Assembly: GCF_900105535.1 (NCBI RefSeq)
Contig: NZ_LT629779.1
Coordinates: forward strand, 2,108,001-2,172,000
Origin: Pseudarthrobacter equi
GTDB lineage: Bacteria > Actinomycetota > Actinomycetes > Actinomycetales > Micrococcaceae
DNA: 64,000 nt
Direction of reading: 5' to 3'
Each line of letters begins with the position of its first letter. Position 1 is the first letter of the stretch. The translations under genes were made by a program, and so were the position numbers. Below the pieces are notes generated by a model, which was given only the letters and a program-made list of their open reading frames with translations, had not been told where the DNA came from and did no database searches. Below, piece by piece: positions 17,469 to 26,900 of the stretch.

Positions 17469-19577
17469 GTGGCACCAAGCTCTGAGTACACCGCCCGGCA
17501 TCTGTCAGTCCTGGAAGGCCTGGAGGCCGTCCGCAAGCGCCCGGGCATGTATATCGGCTCAACCGACTCGCGCGGCCTGATGCACTGCCTTTGGGAAATC
17601 ATTGACAACTCCGTGGATGAGGCCCTGGCCGGCTTTGGCCACGACATCCGCATCATCCTGCATGCGGACAACTCCGTGGAAATCCACGACGACGGCCGCG
17701 GCATCCCCATCGACAAGGAACCCAAGACGGGACTCACCGGCGTCGAAGTGGTCTTTACCAAGCTGCATGCCGGCGGCAAGTTCGGCGGCGGCTCCTACAC
17801 GGCCTCCGGCGGCCTGCACGGCGTGGGCGCCTCGGTGGTCAACGCGCTGTCATCCCGGCTGGACGTGGAAGTTGACCGGGGCGGGAAGACCTACCGGATG
17901 TCCTTCCGCAGGGGCGAGCCCGGCCGTTTCAAGGATGTTGGCAGCAAGATCGATCCTGCCGCTGCGTTCACCCCGTTCGTTGACGACTCCGTGCTCGACA
18001 TCGCCGGCAAGGCCAAGCGCGGCGTCACTGGCACCCGCATCCGCTACTGGGCGGACCGCCAGATCTTCACACCCGACGCAAAGTTTTCCTACGACGAACT
18101 GGCGGCCCGCGCACGGCAGACGTCCTTCCTGGTGCCGGGCCTGAAGCTGACCGTCCGTGATGAACGCCGGGTCCCCGGAACCCCGGGCGAGGCCGGCCCG
18201 CACGAGGAAGTGTTCCACCACGACGGCGGCATCTCCGAGTTCGTCGACTTCCTGGCCGCAGACCCGCCCGTGACCGACGTCTGGCGGCTGCACGGTTCTG
18301 GCAAGTTCAAGGAAACCGTCCCCGTCCTCGATGAGCGCGGCCACAGCCAGCTTGCAGAAGTGGAACGGGACTGCGAGGTGGATGTCGCCCTCCGGTGGGG
18401 CATCGGCTACGACAGCACCGTCCGCAGCTTCGTCAACATCATCTCCACGCCGAAGGGCGGAACGCACCAGTCCGGCTTCGAGCAGGCGCTCGTGAAGACC
18501 TTCCGCAAAGCCGTGGAAACCAACGCCCGCAAGCTCAAGGCCGGCAACGACAAGATCGAAAAGGACGACATTTTTGCCGGCCTGACGGCAGTCCTGACCG
18601 TCCGACTTGCCGAGCCGCAGTTCGAAGGCCAGACCAAGGAAATCCTTGGCACCTCCGCCGTCAGGGCCATCGTGGCCAAGGTGGTGGAACGGGAGATCGT
18701 TGCCAAACTGAGCTCCGCCAACCGCAACGACAAGGCGCAGTCGGCCCTGCTGCTCGAGAAGATCGTCAGCGAGATGAAATCGCGCATCTCGGCCCGTGTG
18801 CACAAGGAGACCCAGCGGCGGAAGAACGCGCTGGAAACCTCCTCGATGCCCACCAAGCTCGCAGACTGCCGGACGGACGACGTCGAACGTTCCGAACTCT
18901 TCATCGTCGAAGGCGACTCGGCGCTGGGAACTGCCAAGCTGGCACGGTCCTCCGACTTTCAGGCGCTGCTGCCCATCCGCGGCAAGATCCTCAACGTACA
19001 GAAGGCCTCTGTGGGGGACATGCTCTCCAACGCCGAATGCGCGGCCCTCATCCAGGTGGTGGGCGCAGGGTCCGGCCGCAGCTTCGACATCAGTGCGGCC
19101 CGTTACGGCAAGGTCATCCTGATGACGGATGCCGACGTGGACGGCGCCCATATCCGCACGCTCCTGCTGACGCTCTTCTTCCGCTACATGCGCCCGATGA
19201 TCGAGAAGGGCCGGGTGTTCGCTGCCGTCCCGCCGCTGCACCGGGTGGAAGTGGTCAACGCCGGCCAGAAGGCCAACGAGATGATCTACACCTACTCCGA
19301 GGCCGAGCTGCACGTGCTGCTGGCCAGGCTGGCCAAGGAAGGCAAGCGGTACAAGGAACCCATCCAGCGGTACAAGGGCCTGGGCGAAATGGACGCGGAG
19401 CAACTGGCCGAGACCACCATGGACCCCCGGTACCGGATGCTCCGCAAAGTGGGGATCGCCGAACTGGAAGAGGCCGAGAAGACCTTTGACCTGCTGATGG
19501 GCTCTGACGTGTCTCCGCGCAAGGACTTCATCATCGCGGGCGCCGCAAGCCTGGACCGGGAGCGCATCGACGCCTGA
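17469..19577 (+). CDS. parE: DNA topoisomerase IV subunit B (ATPase subunit)
   Basis: The 702-residue type IIA topoisomerase B subunit has a GHKL ATPase site (EIIDNSVDEA, residues 43-52; DDGRGIPID; GGLHGVGASVVNAL). A transducer domain follows, then a Toprim domain with EGDSALGTAKLARS near residue 480 and the DADVDGAHIRTLLL metal site. It pairs with the A subunit at 28994-31504 to decatenate chromosomes. The gene's organisation apart from gyrBA and the subunit length support ParE rather than GyrB, but family assignment from sequence alone is not absolute. The GTG start at 17469 has AAGGAG 10 nt upstream. A TACCCT hexamer at 17408-17413 is a possible -10. The convergent M56 gene follows after 81 bp. 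Confidence 0.92.
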   Translation: MAPSSEYTARHLSVLEGLEAVRKRPGMYIGSTDSRGLMHCLWEIIDNSVDEALAGFGHDIRIILHADNSVEIHDDGRGIPIDKEPKTGLTGVEVVFTKLHAGGKFGGGSYTASGGLHGVGASVVNALSSRLDVEVDRGGKTYRMSFRRGEPGRFKDVGSKIDPAAAFTPFVDDSVLDIAGKAKRGVTGTRIRYWADRQIFTPDAKFSYDELAARARQTSFLVPGLKLTVRDERRVPGTPGEAGPHEEVFHHDGGISEFVDFLAADPPVTDVWRLHGSGKFKETVPVLDERGHSQLAEVERDCEVDVALRWGIGYDSTVRSFVNIISTPKGGTHQSGFEQALVKTFRKAVETNARKLKAGNDKIEKDDIFAGLTAVLTVRLAEPQFEGQTKEILGTSAVRAIVAKVVEREIVAKLSSANRNDKAQSALLLEKIVSEMKSRISARVHKETQRRKNALETSSMPTKLADCRTDDVERSELFIVEGDSALGTAKLARSSDFQALLPIRGKILNVQKASVGDMLSNAECAALIQVVGAGSGRSFDISAARYGKVILMTDADVDGAHIRTLLLTLFFRYMRPMIEKGRVFAAVPPLHRVEVVNAGQKANEMIYTYSEAELHVLLARLAKEGKRYKEPIQRYKGLGEMDAEQLAETTMDPRYRMLRKVGIAELEEAEKTFDLLMGSDVSPRKDFIIAGAASLDRERIDA

Positions 19578-19658
19578 TGCCGGGCGCTGGGCCGGGCTGA
19601 CGGCGCACCGCCCTCCGCGCGGCGCAGCGTCCGCTTGGAAGGCACGACGGCGGGAGGT

Positions 19659-20651
19659 TCAGCCAAGCAGGCCGGGCACCACCAGCAAGGCGGTGGGGAG
19701 CGCCAGCAACAGCACGCACGCGGTGAGGACCAGGCTCCGTGCGGCCCGCGGCAGTTCTGGCTGTGGCGAGAGCAGGCGGCTGACCCGGGACGCCGTAGTG
19801 CGGGTGGAGTCGGAGCCGCCGGTTCCGGCGGCAGCTTCAAGGCCTGACAACGCCATCCCGGGAGCGGGCTGGCCACCGCCGTGCCCGTTCGTTCCGGCAG
19901 GCGAACCGCTGGCCACGATGGCGATGGCCTTGATAAGCGTGGCTTTGCTGGCCGTTCGAAGCGCAACATCGTCGGCCAGCATCTCGATCAGTGAGCTCAC
20001 GGATTCCTGTGCCAGACGCGTGGTGGGCAGCCAGGGGAGGGCCTGGCGCCACGCAGCAAACGCCCACAGCAGCAGGTGGTGCCGCTGGCTCAGGTGGGCG
20101 TTCTCGTGGGTCAGGACGGCCTGGAGCTCTTCGGGCTCAAGGGCCGCCATGAGGCCATCGGACAGGACGGTGACAGACCGTGCTCCGCCGGGCAGGCAAT
20201 AGGCCACCGGGGAATCATGGCTGATGACCAGCGTGGCGGTGTCCTGGCCTGACGGCGACGCCAGCAGGGCCAGCAGCTCGCGGTGGCGCCGCCGCTGCCG
20301 CTGGATCCGGTAGTAGGTCAGCAGCAGGGTGAAGACAAGGTGGGCCGTCAGCAAGGCTGCTGCAGACAGTGCGAAGATGTGCCAGAACCCCAGGGCCGTG
20401 GTGGGGGCGTTGAAGAGCACCATGCCGGCCAGGGACCGGAGCCCTGCGATCAGGTTGTCTCCGATGGGCTCCAGGCCGTACACCAGCATGGCACCGATCA
20501 TCGACAGGCCACCTGCCAGGGCGATGGCCTGCCAGAGCAGCATGGCCGTAAACGGCGACCGCGCGGGCCACTGCGCGCGTGACAGCAGGATGGGTACCGG
20601 CCACGCCAGTATGATCGCCAGGACCGCCAGCAGGTATGAGGCCCAGAACAT
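19659..20651 (-). CDS. M56 family membrane metallopeptidase (BlaR1-like, no sensor domain)
   Basis: The 330-residue protein has three N-terminal membrane helices (about 4-25, 36-60 and 88-113), a cytoplasmic zinc-protease domain and one C-terminal helix (about 308-328). The zinc site is HENAH (residues 182-186), with a downstream Glu in IEMLADDVAL. M56 proteases of the BlaR1/MecR1 type cleave their cognate BlaI repressor after sensing a signal. Here the extracellular penicillin-binding sensor domain (about 250 residues in BlaR1) is missing, so the signal is unknown. The gene starts 6 bp after the BlaI-type gene stops, forming a two-gene operon. Its position facing cydABDC suggests it controls respiration genes. 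Confidence 0.88.
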   Translation of the reverse strand: MFWASYLLAVLAIILAWPVPILLSRAQWPARSPFTAMLLWQAIALAGGLSMIGAMLVYGLEPIGDNLIAGLRSLAGMVLFNAPTTALGFWHIFALSAAALLTAHLVFTLLLTYYRIQRQRRRHRELLALLASPSGQDTATLVISHDSPVAYCLPGGARSVTVLSDGLMAALEPEELQAVLTHENAHLSQRHHLLLWAFAAWRQALPWLPTTRLAQESVSSLIEMLADDVALRTASKATLIKAIAIVASGSPAGTNGHGGGQPAPGMALSGLEAAAGTGGSDSTRTTASRVSRLLSPQPELPRAARSLVLTACVLLLALPTALLVVPGLLG

Positions 20652-20657
20652 GGTGGG

Positions 20658-21041
20658 CTAGACGTGACCCAGCAGTTTGCGCAGTGTTTCGGCTTCACCT
20701 TCGGAGACGGATCCAATGAACCGGGCCAGTACGGCCTCGCGGTCCGGAGCCGACCCCAGCACCTCGTGCATGAGTTCGGCCGTGTGGTCCGCCCGGCTGG
20801 ATACCGCCTGGTAGCGGTGCGGACGGGTTCCGCGTTCCCGCTCCACAAGGCCCTTCTTTTCCAGCCTCGACAGCACCGTCAGCACGGTGGTCACCGCGAG
20901 TTCCTTGCCCTCATGGCCGGGGCCGCCCTGCGCGGCGGACGTGCGGGCCAACTGGTCCCGCAGCGTGTTGGCCGTGGCTGCTTCCTGGCCCGCCCAGAGC
21001 AGGTCCATCACTGCCCGTTCCAGTTCACCAAGACTAGCCAT
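20658..21041 (-). CDS. BlaI/MecI/CopY family transcriptional repressor
   Basis: The 127-residue winged-helix repressor shows the family pattern LGELERAVMDLLW at the start. The recognition region is LAVTTVLTVLSRLEKKGLVERERG, and a C-terminal dimerisation helix pair follows. Family members bind inverted repeats as dimers and are inactivated by cleavage through an M56 partner, which is the next gene. The ATG at 21041 has AAGGA about 8 nt upstream. Three TTCTAC-N5-GTAGAA repeats lie in the 260-bp region shared with the divergent cydA. I infer that this protein represses itself and the cytochrome bd operon, and probably the membrane-protein gene at 5587-5937. Confidence 0.92.
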   Translation of the reverse strand: MASLGELERAVMDLLWAGQEAATANTLRDQLARTSAAQGGPGHEGKELAVTTVLTVLSRLEKKGLVERERGTRPHRYQAVSSRADHTAELMHEVLGSAPDREAVLARFIGSVSEGEAETLRKLLGHV

Positions 21042-21143
21042 TGCACTTTTCCTTTTTGTCCCCGCACCGCGCGCTTCCTGCGCCGGTGACTGTTCAACGG
21101 TTAAACAACTACAGGTTCAAATTTACCCTGAAACCGCCGGACT

Positions 21144-21160
21144 TTCTACGTTGGGTAGAA
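21144..21160. promoter_or_regulatory. BlaI-type operator, copy 1
   Basis: TTCTAC-GTTGG-GTAGAA is a perfect 6-bp inverted repeat with a 5-nt spacer, 103 bp upstream of the blaI-type start codon. It is the copy closest to the repressor gene and is inferred to mediate autoregulation. Confidence 0.65.
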
Positions 21161-21230
21161 CACGTGGCGCGTCCGGCCGTTAAGCAGCATGCTGGTAGCG
21201 GCGGTGCGTTTTCCGTCGGACAGCAAGTTG

Positions 21231-21247
21231 TTCTACACTCTGTAGAA
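21231..21247. promoter_or_regulatory. BlaI-type operator, copy 2
   Basis: TTCTAC-ACTCT-GTAGAA is a perfect inverted repeat. Its centre is 24 bp from that of copy 3, so the two sites could bind dimers cooperatively near cydA. Confidence 0.65.
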
Positions 21248-21254
21248 GTTGAAC

Positions 21255-21271
21255 TTCTACGAAACGTAGAA
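21255..21271. promoter_or_regulatory. BlaI-type operator, copy 3, over the cydA -35 region
   Basis: TTCTAC-GAAAC-GTAGAA is a perfect inverted repeat ending 13 nt before the TATAGT hexamer. It covers the place where the -35 element of the cydA promoter must lie. Confidence 0.7.
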
Positions 21272-21284
21272 GTTTGAGTTGGCC

Positions 21285-21290
21285 TATAGT
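21285..21290 (+). promoter_or_regulatory. cydA -10 element
   Basis: TATAGT lies 11 nt before the TTG start codon of cydA and fits the actinobacterial -10 pattern TAnnnT. The corresponding -35 position falls inside operator copy 3. Confidence 0.5.
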
Positions 21291-21301
21291 AGGGACCTGC
21301 G

Positions 21302-22906
21302 TTGGACGCCTTGGAAATCGCACGCTGGCAATTCGGCATCACCACCGTCTACCACTTCATGATGGTCCCGCTGACCATCGGCCTGGGCCTGGTGGTGGCC
21401 ATCATCCAGACGGCCTGGCACCGCACCGGCAAGCCCGAATATCTGCGGATGACCAAGTTCTGGGGCAAGCTCTTCCTCATCAACTTCATCATGGGCGTGG
21501 CCACCGGAATCGTCCAGGAGTTCCAGTTCGGCATGGCCTGGAGCGAATACAGCCGGTTCGTCGGCGATGTGTTCGGCGCACCCCTGGCCCTGGAAGCGCT
21601 GCTGGCCTTCTTCGTCGAGTCCACCTTCCTGGGACTGTGGATCTTTGGCTGGAAGCAGCTGAAACCCGGCATCCACTTGGCCTGCCTCTGGGTGGCGGTG
21701 ATCGGATCGGTCTTCTCCGCCTACTTCATCATCGTGGCCAACAGCTGGATGCAGCACCCGGTGGGCGTCGAAATGATCGACGGACGCCCGGTCATGACCG
21801 ATGCCTGGGCCGTCTTCACCAACAACACCGCCCTTGTTGCCGTCCCGCACACCCTCTTCGGCGCCCTTGCGGTGGCCGGCGGCTTCCTGCTCGGCATCGC
21901 CTGGTACCACCTGTGGCGCCGGCGCCGCGACGGCATCGATACCATGGGTGCCGACGGCAAGGTGGTTCCCGGCGAGTCCGCCACGATCCCCGGACGTGAC
22001 CGGGCTGACCACAGTGTCTGGATCCGTTCACTGCGCATCGGCGCCGTGGTGGCCATGATCTCCTTCGCCGGAACCGCCGTCACCGGTGACCTGCAGGGCA
22101 AGCTCATGTTCGAACAGCAGCCCATGAAGATGGCTGCAGCGGAGGCGGCCTGCCACGACGGCACCGGGTTCTCCGTGCTGAGCATCGGCAACATCGGCTC
22201 CCAGAACTGCGACGACATCGTGGCCGTCATCGAGGTCCCCGGAATCCTGTCCTTCCTGGCCAAGGGCGACTTCACCACCGAGGTGAAGGGCGTGAACACG
22301 CTGCTGCCCGAGTACAAGGAGAACTACGGCACCCACCTGCCGGACAATCCCATCTACGGTGAGCGTGCCGGCCAGGAAATTGAGTACCTGCCCGTCATGG
22401 AGGTCACCTACTGGGGCTTCCGGATGATGATCGGCTTCGGCGGACTCGCCGCGCTGGCGGCTGTGGTGGCCCTGTGGCTGACCCGGAAGGGCACCGTGCC
22501 GGAATCGCCGTGGCTCATGCGCCTTGCCATCTTCGGCATCCTCGCCCCGTTCGGCGCCAACGCTGCCGGCTGGATCTTCACTGAGATGGGCCGGCAGCCG
22601 TTCGTGGTGGCTCCCAACCCCGATCCCAGCGGCATCGACCAGGTGTTCATGTTCACGGCCGCGGCCGTCTCACCAGGGGTTTCGGCGGGCGAGCTGGTGG
22701 CGTCACTGGTCACCCTGACAGCGGTCTACGCCGTGCTGCTGGTGGTGGAGGTCAAGCTGCTGGTGAAGTACATCCGCGGCGGCGTGGTGTCCGCCATGCC
22801 CGAACTGGCCCATGTCCCCGCTGACGAGAACGAGGACCAAACGCCGGGCTCCGGCGGACCGGGCGGCGCCAAGCCCGCCGACGACGTCCTGGCCTTCGCC
22901 TACTAA
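21302..22906 (+). CDS. cydA: cytochrome bd ubiquinol/menaquinol oxidase subunit I
   Basis: The 534-residue haem-bearing subunit of cytochrome bd transfers electrons from menaquinol to oxygen in the cytoplasmic membrane. His18 (TTVYHFMMVPLTIG) matches the haem b595 ligand, His in VAVPHTLFGAL (about residue 183) the haem b558 ligand, and WGFRMM the Met ligand region. The quinol-binding loop is of the short type. The start is a TTG at 21302: homologues begin exactly at this MDALEIARWQ and AGGGA lies upstream, so weak initiation may limit expression. It is first in the cydA-cydB-cydDC operon and sits behind three candidate BlaI operators. Confidence 0.96.
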   Translation: MDALEIARWQFGITTVYHFMMVPLTIGLGLVVAIIQTAWHRTGKPEYLRMTKFWGKLFLINFIMGVATGIVQEFQFGMAWSEYSRFVGDVFGAPLALEALLAFFVESTFLGLWIFGWKQLKPGIHLACLWVAVIGSVFSAYFIIVANSWMQHPVGVEMIDGRPVMTDAWAVFTNNTALVAVPHTLFGALAVAGGFLLGIAWYHLWRRRRDGIDTMGADGKVVPGESATIPGRDRADHSVWIRSLRIGAVVAMISFAGTAVTGDLQGKLMFEQQPMKMAAAEAACHDGTGFSVLSIGNIGSQNCDDIVAVIEVPGILSFLAKGDFTTEVKGVNTLLPEYKENYGTHLPDNPIYGERAGQEIEYLPVMEVTYWGFRMMIGFGGLAALAAVVALWLTRKGTVPESPWLMRLAIFGILAPFGANAAGWIFTEMGRQPFVVAPNPDPSGIDQVFMFTAAAVSPGVSAGELVASLVTLTAVYAVLLVVEVKLLVKYIRGGVVSAMPELAHVPADENEDQTPGSGGPGGAKPADDVLAFAY

Positions 22907-22924
22907 GAGCAGAGGAATTCGACA

Positions 22925-23974
22925 ATGGAACTGCTGCCCACCATCTGGTTCATCGCCATTGCGGTGCTGTGGACCGGCTACCTCTTCCTTGAGGGCTTTG
23001 ACCTCGGCGTGGGGATGCTGATGAAGATCTTCGCGCGGAACAACACCGAACGCCGCGTCCTGCTGAACACGGTCGGCCCGGTCTGGGACGGCAACGAGGT
23101 GTGGCTGCTGACCGCCGGCGGTGCCACGTTTGCAGCCTTCCCCCTCTGGTACGCCTCCCTGTTCTCGGCCCTCTACCTGCCCCTCCTGGTGGTCCTCGTG
23201 GCCCTGATCTTCCGCGCCGTGGCCTTCGAGTACCGCGGCAAGGTGGACACGGACCGCTGGCGTGCCCGGTGGGACTGGGCCATTGCCCTGGGATGCTTTT
23301 TCGCCGCCTTCGGCGTTGGAGCCGCGCTGGCCCTGACCACTACCGGGCTGCCCCTCAATGCCAACGGCGACCGCGAAGGCGGCCCATTTGCCTGGTTCAG
23401 CGGCTACGCCGTATTGGGCGGGGCGGCCGTGGTTGGCTTCTCCCTGGTCCACGCGCTGGCCTTCCTTGCCCTGAAGACCGACGGCGAGGTCCGGCACCGT
23501 GCCCGCGCCTGGTTCGTGCGCCTGCTTCCGGTGCTGATCCTTCCCATCGCGGCCTGGGCGCTCAGCATCCAGTTCCTGGACGGCAAGCCCTGGACCTGGG
23601 CCCTCGTGGTGCTGGCGGTGGCCGCAGCCGCCACCGCCTGGATGCTGGCCCGCGCCGGTGCCGAAGGCAGGGCGTTCCTGGCGCTCGGCGCTTTCCTGGT
23701 GCTCGGCACGGCCTCCATCTTCGGCGCCGTGTTCCCCGTGGTGCTGCCCTCCACCCTGGACACCGCCTTTGACCTGACCATTGCCAACGCCTCGTCCTCG
23801 GACTACACCCTGGGGCTCATGACCATCGTGGCCGCGTTCGGCCTTCCGCTCGTGATCGCCTACCAGGCATGGACGTACTGGGTGTTCCGCCGCCGGGTCA
23901 GCACCGAGTCCATTCCGGAAGCCCACAGCTTCCTGCCTGCCATCGCCGTCAAGGCGTTCACCACCAAGGGCTGA
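22925..23974 (+). CDS. cydB: cytochrome bd oxidase subunit II
   Basis: The 349-residue protein has about eight or nine membrane helices and the CydB signatures YLFLEGFDLGVGML near the N terminus and WDGNEVWLLTAGGATFAAFP near residue 55. It forms the structural partner of CydA. The gene starts 18 bp after cydA, with AGAGGAA upstream of the ATG. Its stop (TGA at 23972-23974) is one base before the GTG of cydDC, so the three genes are tightly coupled. Confidence 0.96.
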   Translation: MELLPTIWFIAIAVLWTGYLFLEGFDLGVGMLMKIFARNNTERRVLLNTVGPVWDGNEVWLLTAGGATFAAFPLWYASLFSALYLPLLVVLVALIFRAVAFEYRGKVDTDRWRARWDWAIALGCFFAAFGVGAALALTTTGLPLNANGDREGGPFAWFSGYAVLGGAAVVGFSLVHALAFLALKTDGEVRHRARAWFVRLLPVLILPIAAWALSIQFLDGKPWTWALVVLAVAAAATAWMLARAGAEGRAFLALGAFLVLGTASIFGAVFPVVLPSTLDTAFDLTIANASSSDYTLGLMTIVAAFGLPLVIAYQAWTYWVFRRRVSTESIPEAHSFLPAIAVKAFTTKG

Positions 23975-23975
23975 C

Positions 23976-26900
23976 GTGCGGCCCATGCTCACGCCGGGAC
24001 CCGCCACCCGTTCCGCCGTCTACTGGCTCGGCCTGCTCGCAGCCCTGAAGGCACTCTCGCTCGTCCTGATGGGACAGGCGGTGGCGGCCGCCCTTGCCGG
24101 GCTGGCGGGCGGGGAAGCCGTGCACGTGGACCAGATCACGCTGGGCATGGCCGGCGTGGTCCTGCGGTCCATCACCGTGTGGGGGCAGGCTGTGGCCGCC
24201 CGGCGGGCCGCGCTGGGCATCAAGGAGGAACTGCGGGCCGGGCTCCTGGAGCGGACGCTGCGCAACGGGGTGCGGGAAACCGGCCCGGCGGACGGTGGCC
24301 TCGCCGTGCTGGCCACCCGCGGCCTGGACGCCCTGGACAGCTACTACACCCAGTTCCTGCCGGCGCTCGTAAACTGTGCCGCCGTGCCGCTGCTGCTCGG
24401 CGCCAGGATCCTCTTCGCGGACTGGGTCAGCGCAGTGGTGATCGTCCTGACCGTGCCCCTGGTGCCGCTGTTCATGGTGCTCATTGGCCGCTACACCGAG
24501 GACAACGTGCGCGAGGCCCAGGCGTCGCTGGCCAGGCTCTCGGCCCACATGCTGGAACTCGCCAAGGGACTCCCCGTTCTGGTGGGCCTGGGCCGGGCCA
24601 CGGCCCAGCGCAAAGCCCTCGAAGAGATCTCCGAGGAATACCGCTCGCGCACCATGGGGACCCTGCGCACCGCATTCCTCTCCGCCCTGGCACTGGAACT
24701 CATTGCCACCATCTCCGTGGCCGTGGTTGCCGTGTTCATCGGCGTGCGACTGGTGCACGGCGACATGCCACTCGAAGCCGGGCTGCTGGCCCTGATCCTC
24801 GCGCCGGACTGCTACCTGCCGCTTCGTGAGCTTGGCACGGCACACCACGCCAGCGACGACGGCCGGGTGGCCCTGGCCGGCGTCAATGCCGTCACGGACG
24901 CCCTCGAGGCGAAGCCGCTGCTTGCCGTGCCGGCGGGACGGCCCGGAGCGCCGCTCACCGTCACCGGCCTCACCGTGACCTACCGCGGAAGGTCCCGCGC
25001 CGCCGTCGGACCCCTGTCGTTTGAGGCGCCACAGAGCCGGATCACCGCCCTGGACGGCCCCAGCGGTGCCGGCAAGAGCACGGTACTGGGCGTCCTGGCC
25101 GGCACCATCGGGGACGGGGCCGGGACCTCCGTTACCGGGACAGTCGCCGGGTTGGACCGGAACGCCGTGGCCTGGGTGCCGCAGCATCCCGTGCTGGTGG
25201 CCGACAGAGTGCTGGACGAAGTGCTGCTCTACCTCGGCGCCAACCCCCGCAACGCCCACGACATTGCGCTGGCTGAGGAAACCGCCCGCGCCTGCCTCAC
25301 CCGGGCCGGGGCCGGCCACCTGGCCGCGAAACACCCTGCGGAGCTGAGCCCCGGCGAGCTGCGGCGCGTTGCGCTGGCACGCGGGCTGGCGAGGATTGAC
25401 GCCGGAGCAACAGTGCTCCTGCTCGATGAGCCCACTGCGCACCTGGACAGCGATTCAGCGCAGGCCGTCGAAGACGCCATCCACGGGCTGCGCGGCCAGG
25501 TCACGATCATCCTCGTTGCCCACGAGGAGCGGACCCGCGGCCTCGCCGACGTGCTGGTGCCGGTTGGCGGCCGTGCCACGGCGCCGGAACCTTCGAACCA
25601 GCCGGAGACCTTGCCGGCCAGGGCATCTTCCGCCGGCCTTCCTGCCGCGATTTCAGCGGCGCCGCCCGCGGCCACGCGGCCCACCACGAACCCGCGCGCC
25701 GCAAACCCGCGCGCTGACGACGCCAAGAACGGAACCGCGGGCCGCTTCGGCGCAGGCGCCATGGGACTCCTGGCTCCGTTACTGGCGCCGGTGCGGGGTA
25801 AATTCGCCGCGGCCGCCATCGTGGGCACTTTCGCAGCGCTCTTCGCGGTGGCGTTGTCCGGGTTGTCCGGCTGGCTGATCATCCGAGCCAGCGAGCAGCC
25901 ACCCATCCTCTACCTGCTGACCGCCATCGTTGGCGTACGCTTCTTCGGCATCGGCCGGGCAGTGCTCCGGTACTGGGAACGGCTGCTGCTGCACGATGCC
26001 GTGTTCGCCGCGCTGACCAGGCTCCGGGGACGGCTGTGGGCGTCACTGAGCCGCCGGGCCCTGGCCCTGCGCCGCCTCCTCCAGGGCGGGAACGTGCTGG
26101 GCACCGTCATCGACGACGTCGACACCGTCCGGGACCTCCTGCCCCGGGTGGTGCTGCCCCCCGTCACGGCCGTGGCGGTCGCCGTGTTGGCATTGGGAAC
26201 CACCTGGCTGGTGGTCCCGCCGGCGCTCCCGGCGGTCATCGCCGCCGCCGCGGCCAGCCTGGTGCTGGCGCCCGCGCTTGCGCTCTGGGGCGACCGGAAG
26301 TCGGCGACGGCGGAGCAAGTACTGCGCTCCGGTGTGCTGCGCCGCATCTCGGCGGCCCTGGATGCCCGGGCGGAGGTGTCCGCCAACGGTGTGGCACCTC
26401 GGGTGCTGGCCGGACTCCGCGGCGAAGACCGTAAGGCAACTGGCGCCTCCCAGCGGTCGGCCTGGGCCGAGGGCCTGGGCCATGCGGTCACCGCTGCCGC
26501 GTGCGGAGCCGCAGCGCTCGCCAGCGCGTGGCTGGCCGCCCCCGCCGTCCTGGACGGACGGATCGAGCCGGCTATTGCCGCCGTCGTGGTCCTGCTGCTG
26601 CTTGCCCTCGTGGAACCCTACTCGGCGATGACGACGGCGGTGCGCCAGTTCCCGGCCCTGCGCGCGGTGCTGCAGCGCGTGGCATCGTCCGGGGCGCTGG
26701 ATGCGTCCAGCGATGCCCAGGAAGACGACGGCGGGGCCACAGACGGGCTGCAGCCGGTGCCGGCGCGAGAGGGCGGCGTTCCCGGGCTGGAGCTGGCGAA
26801 CCTCGCGGCGGCGTGGCCCGGCAGCGCACCGGTCTTCACCGGGCTCAATGCCGTTGCCGGACCCGGGCATTGGCTGGCCGTCACAGGCCCGTCCGGCTCG

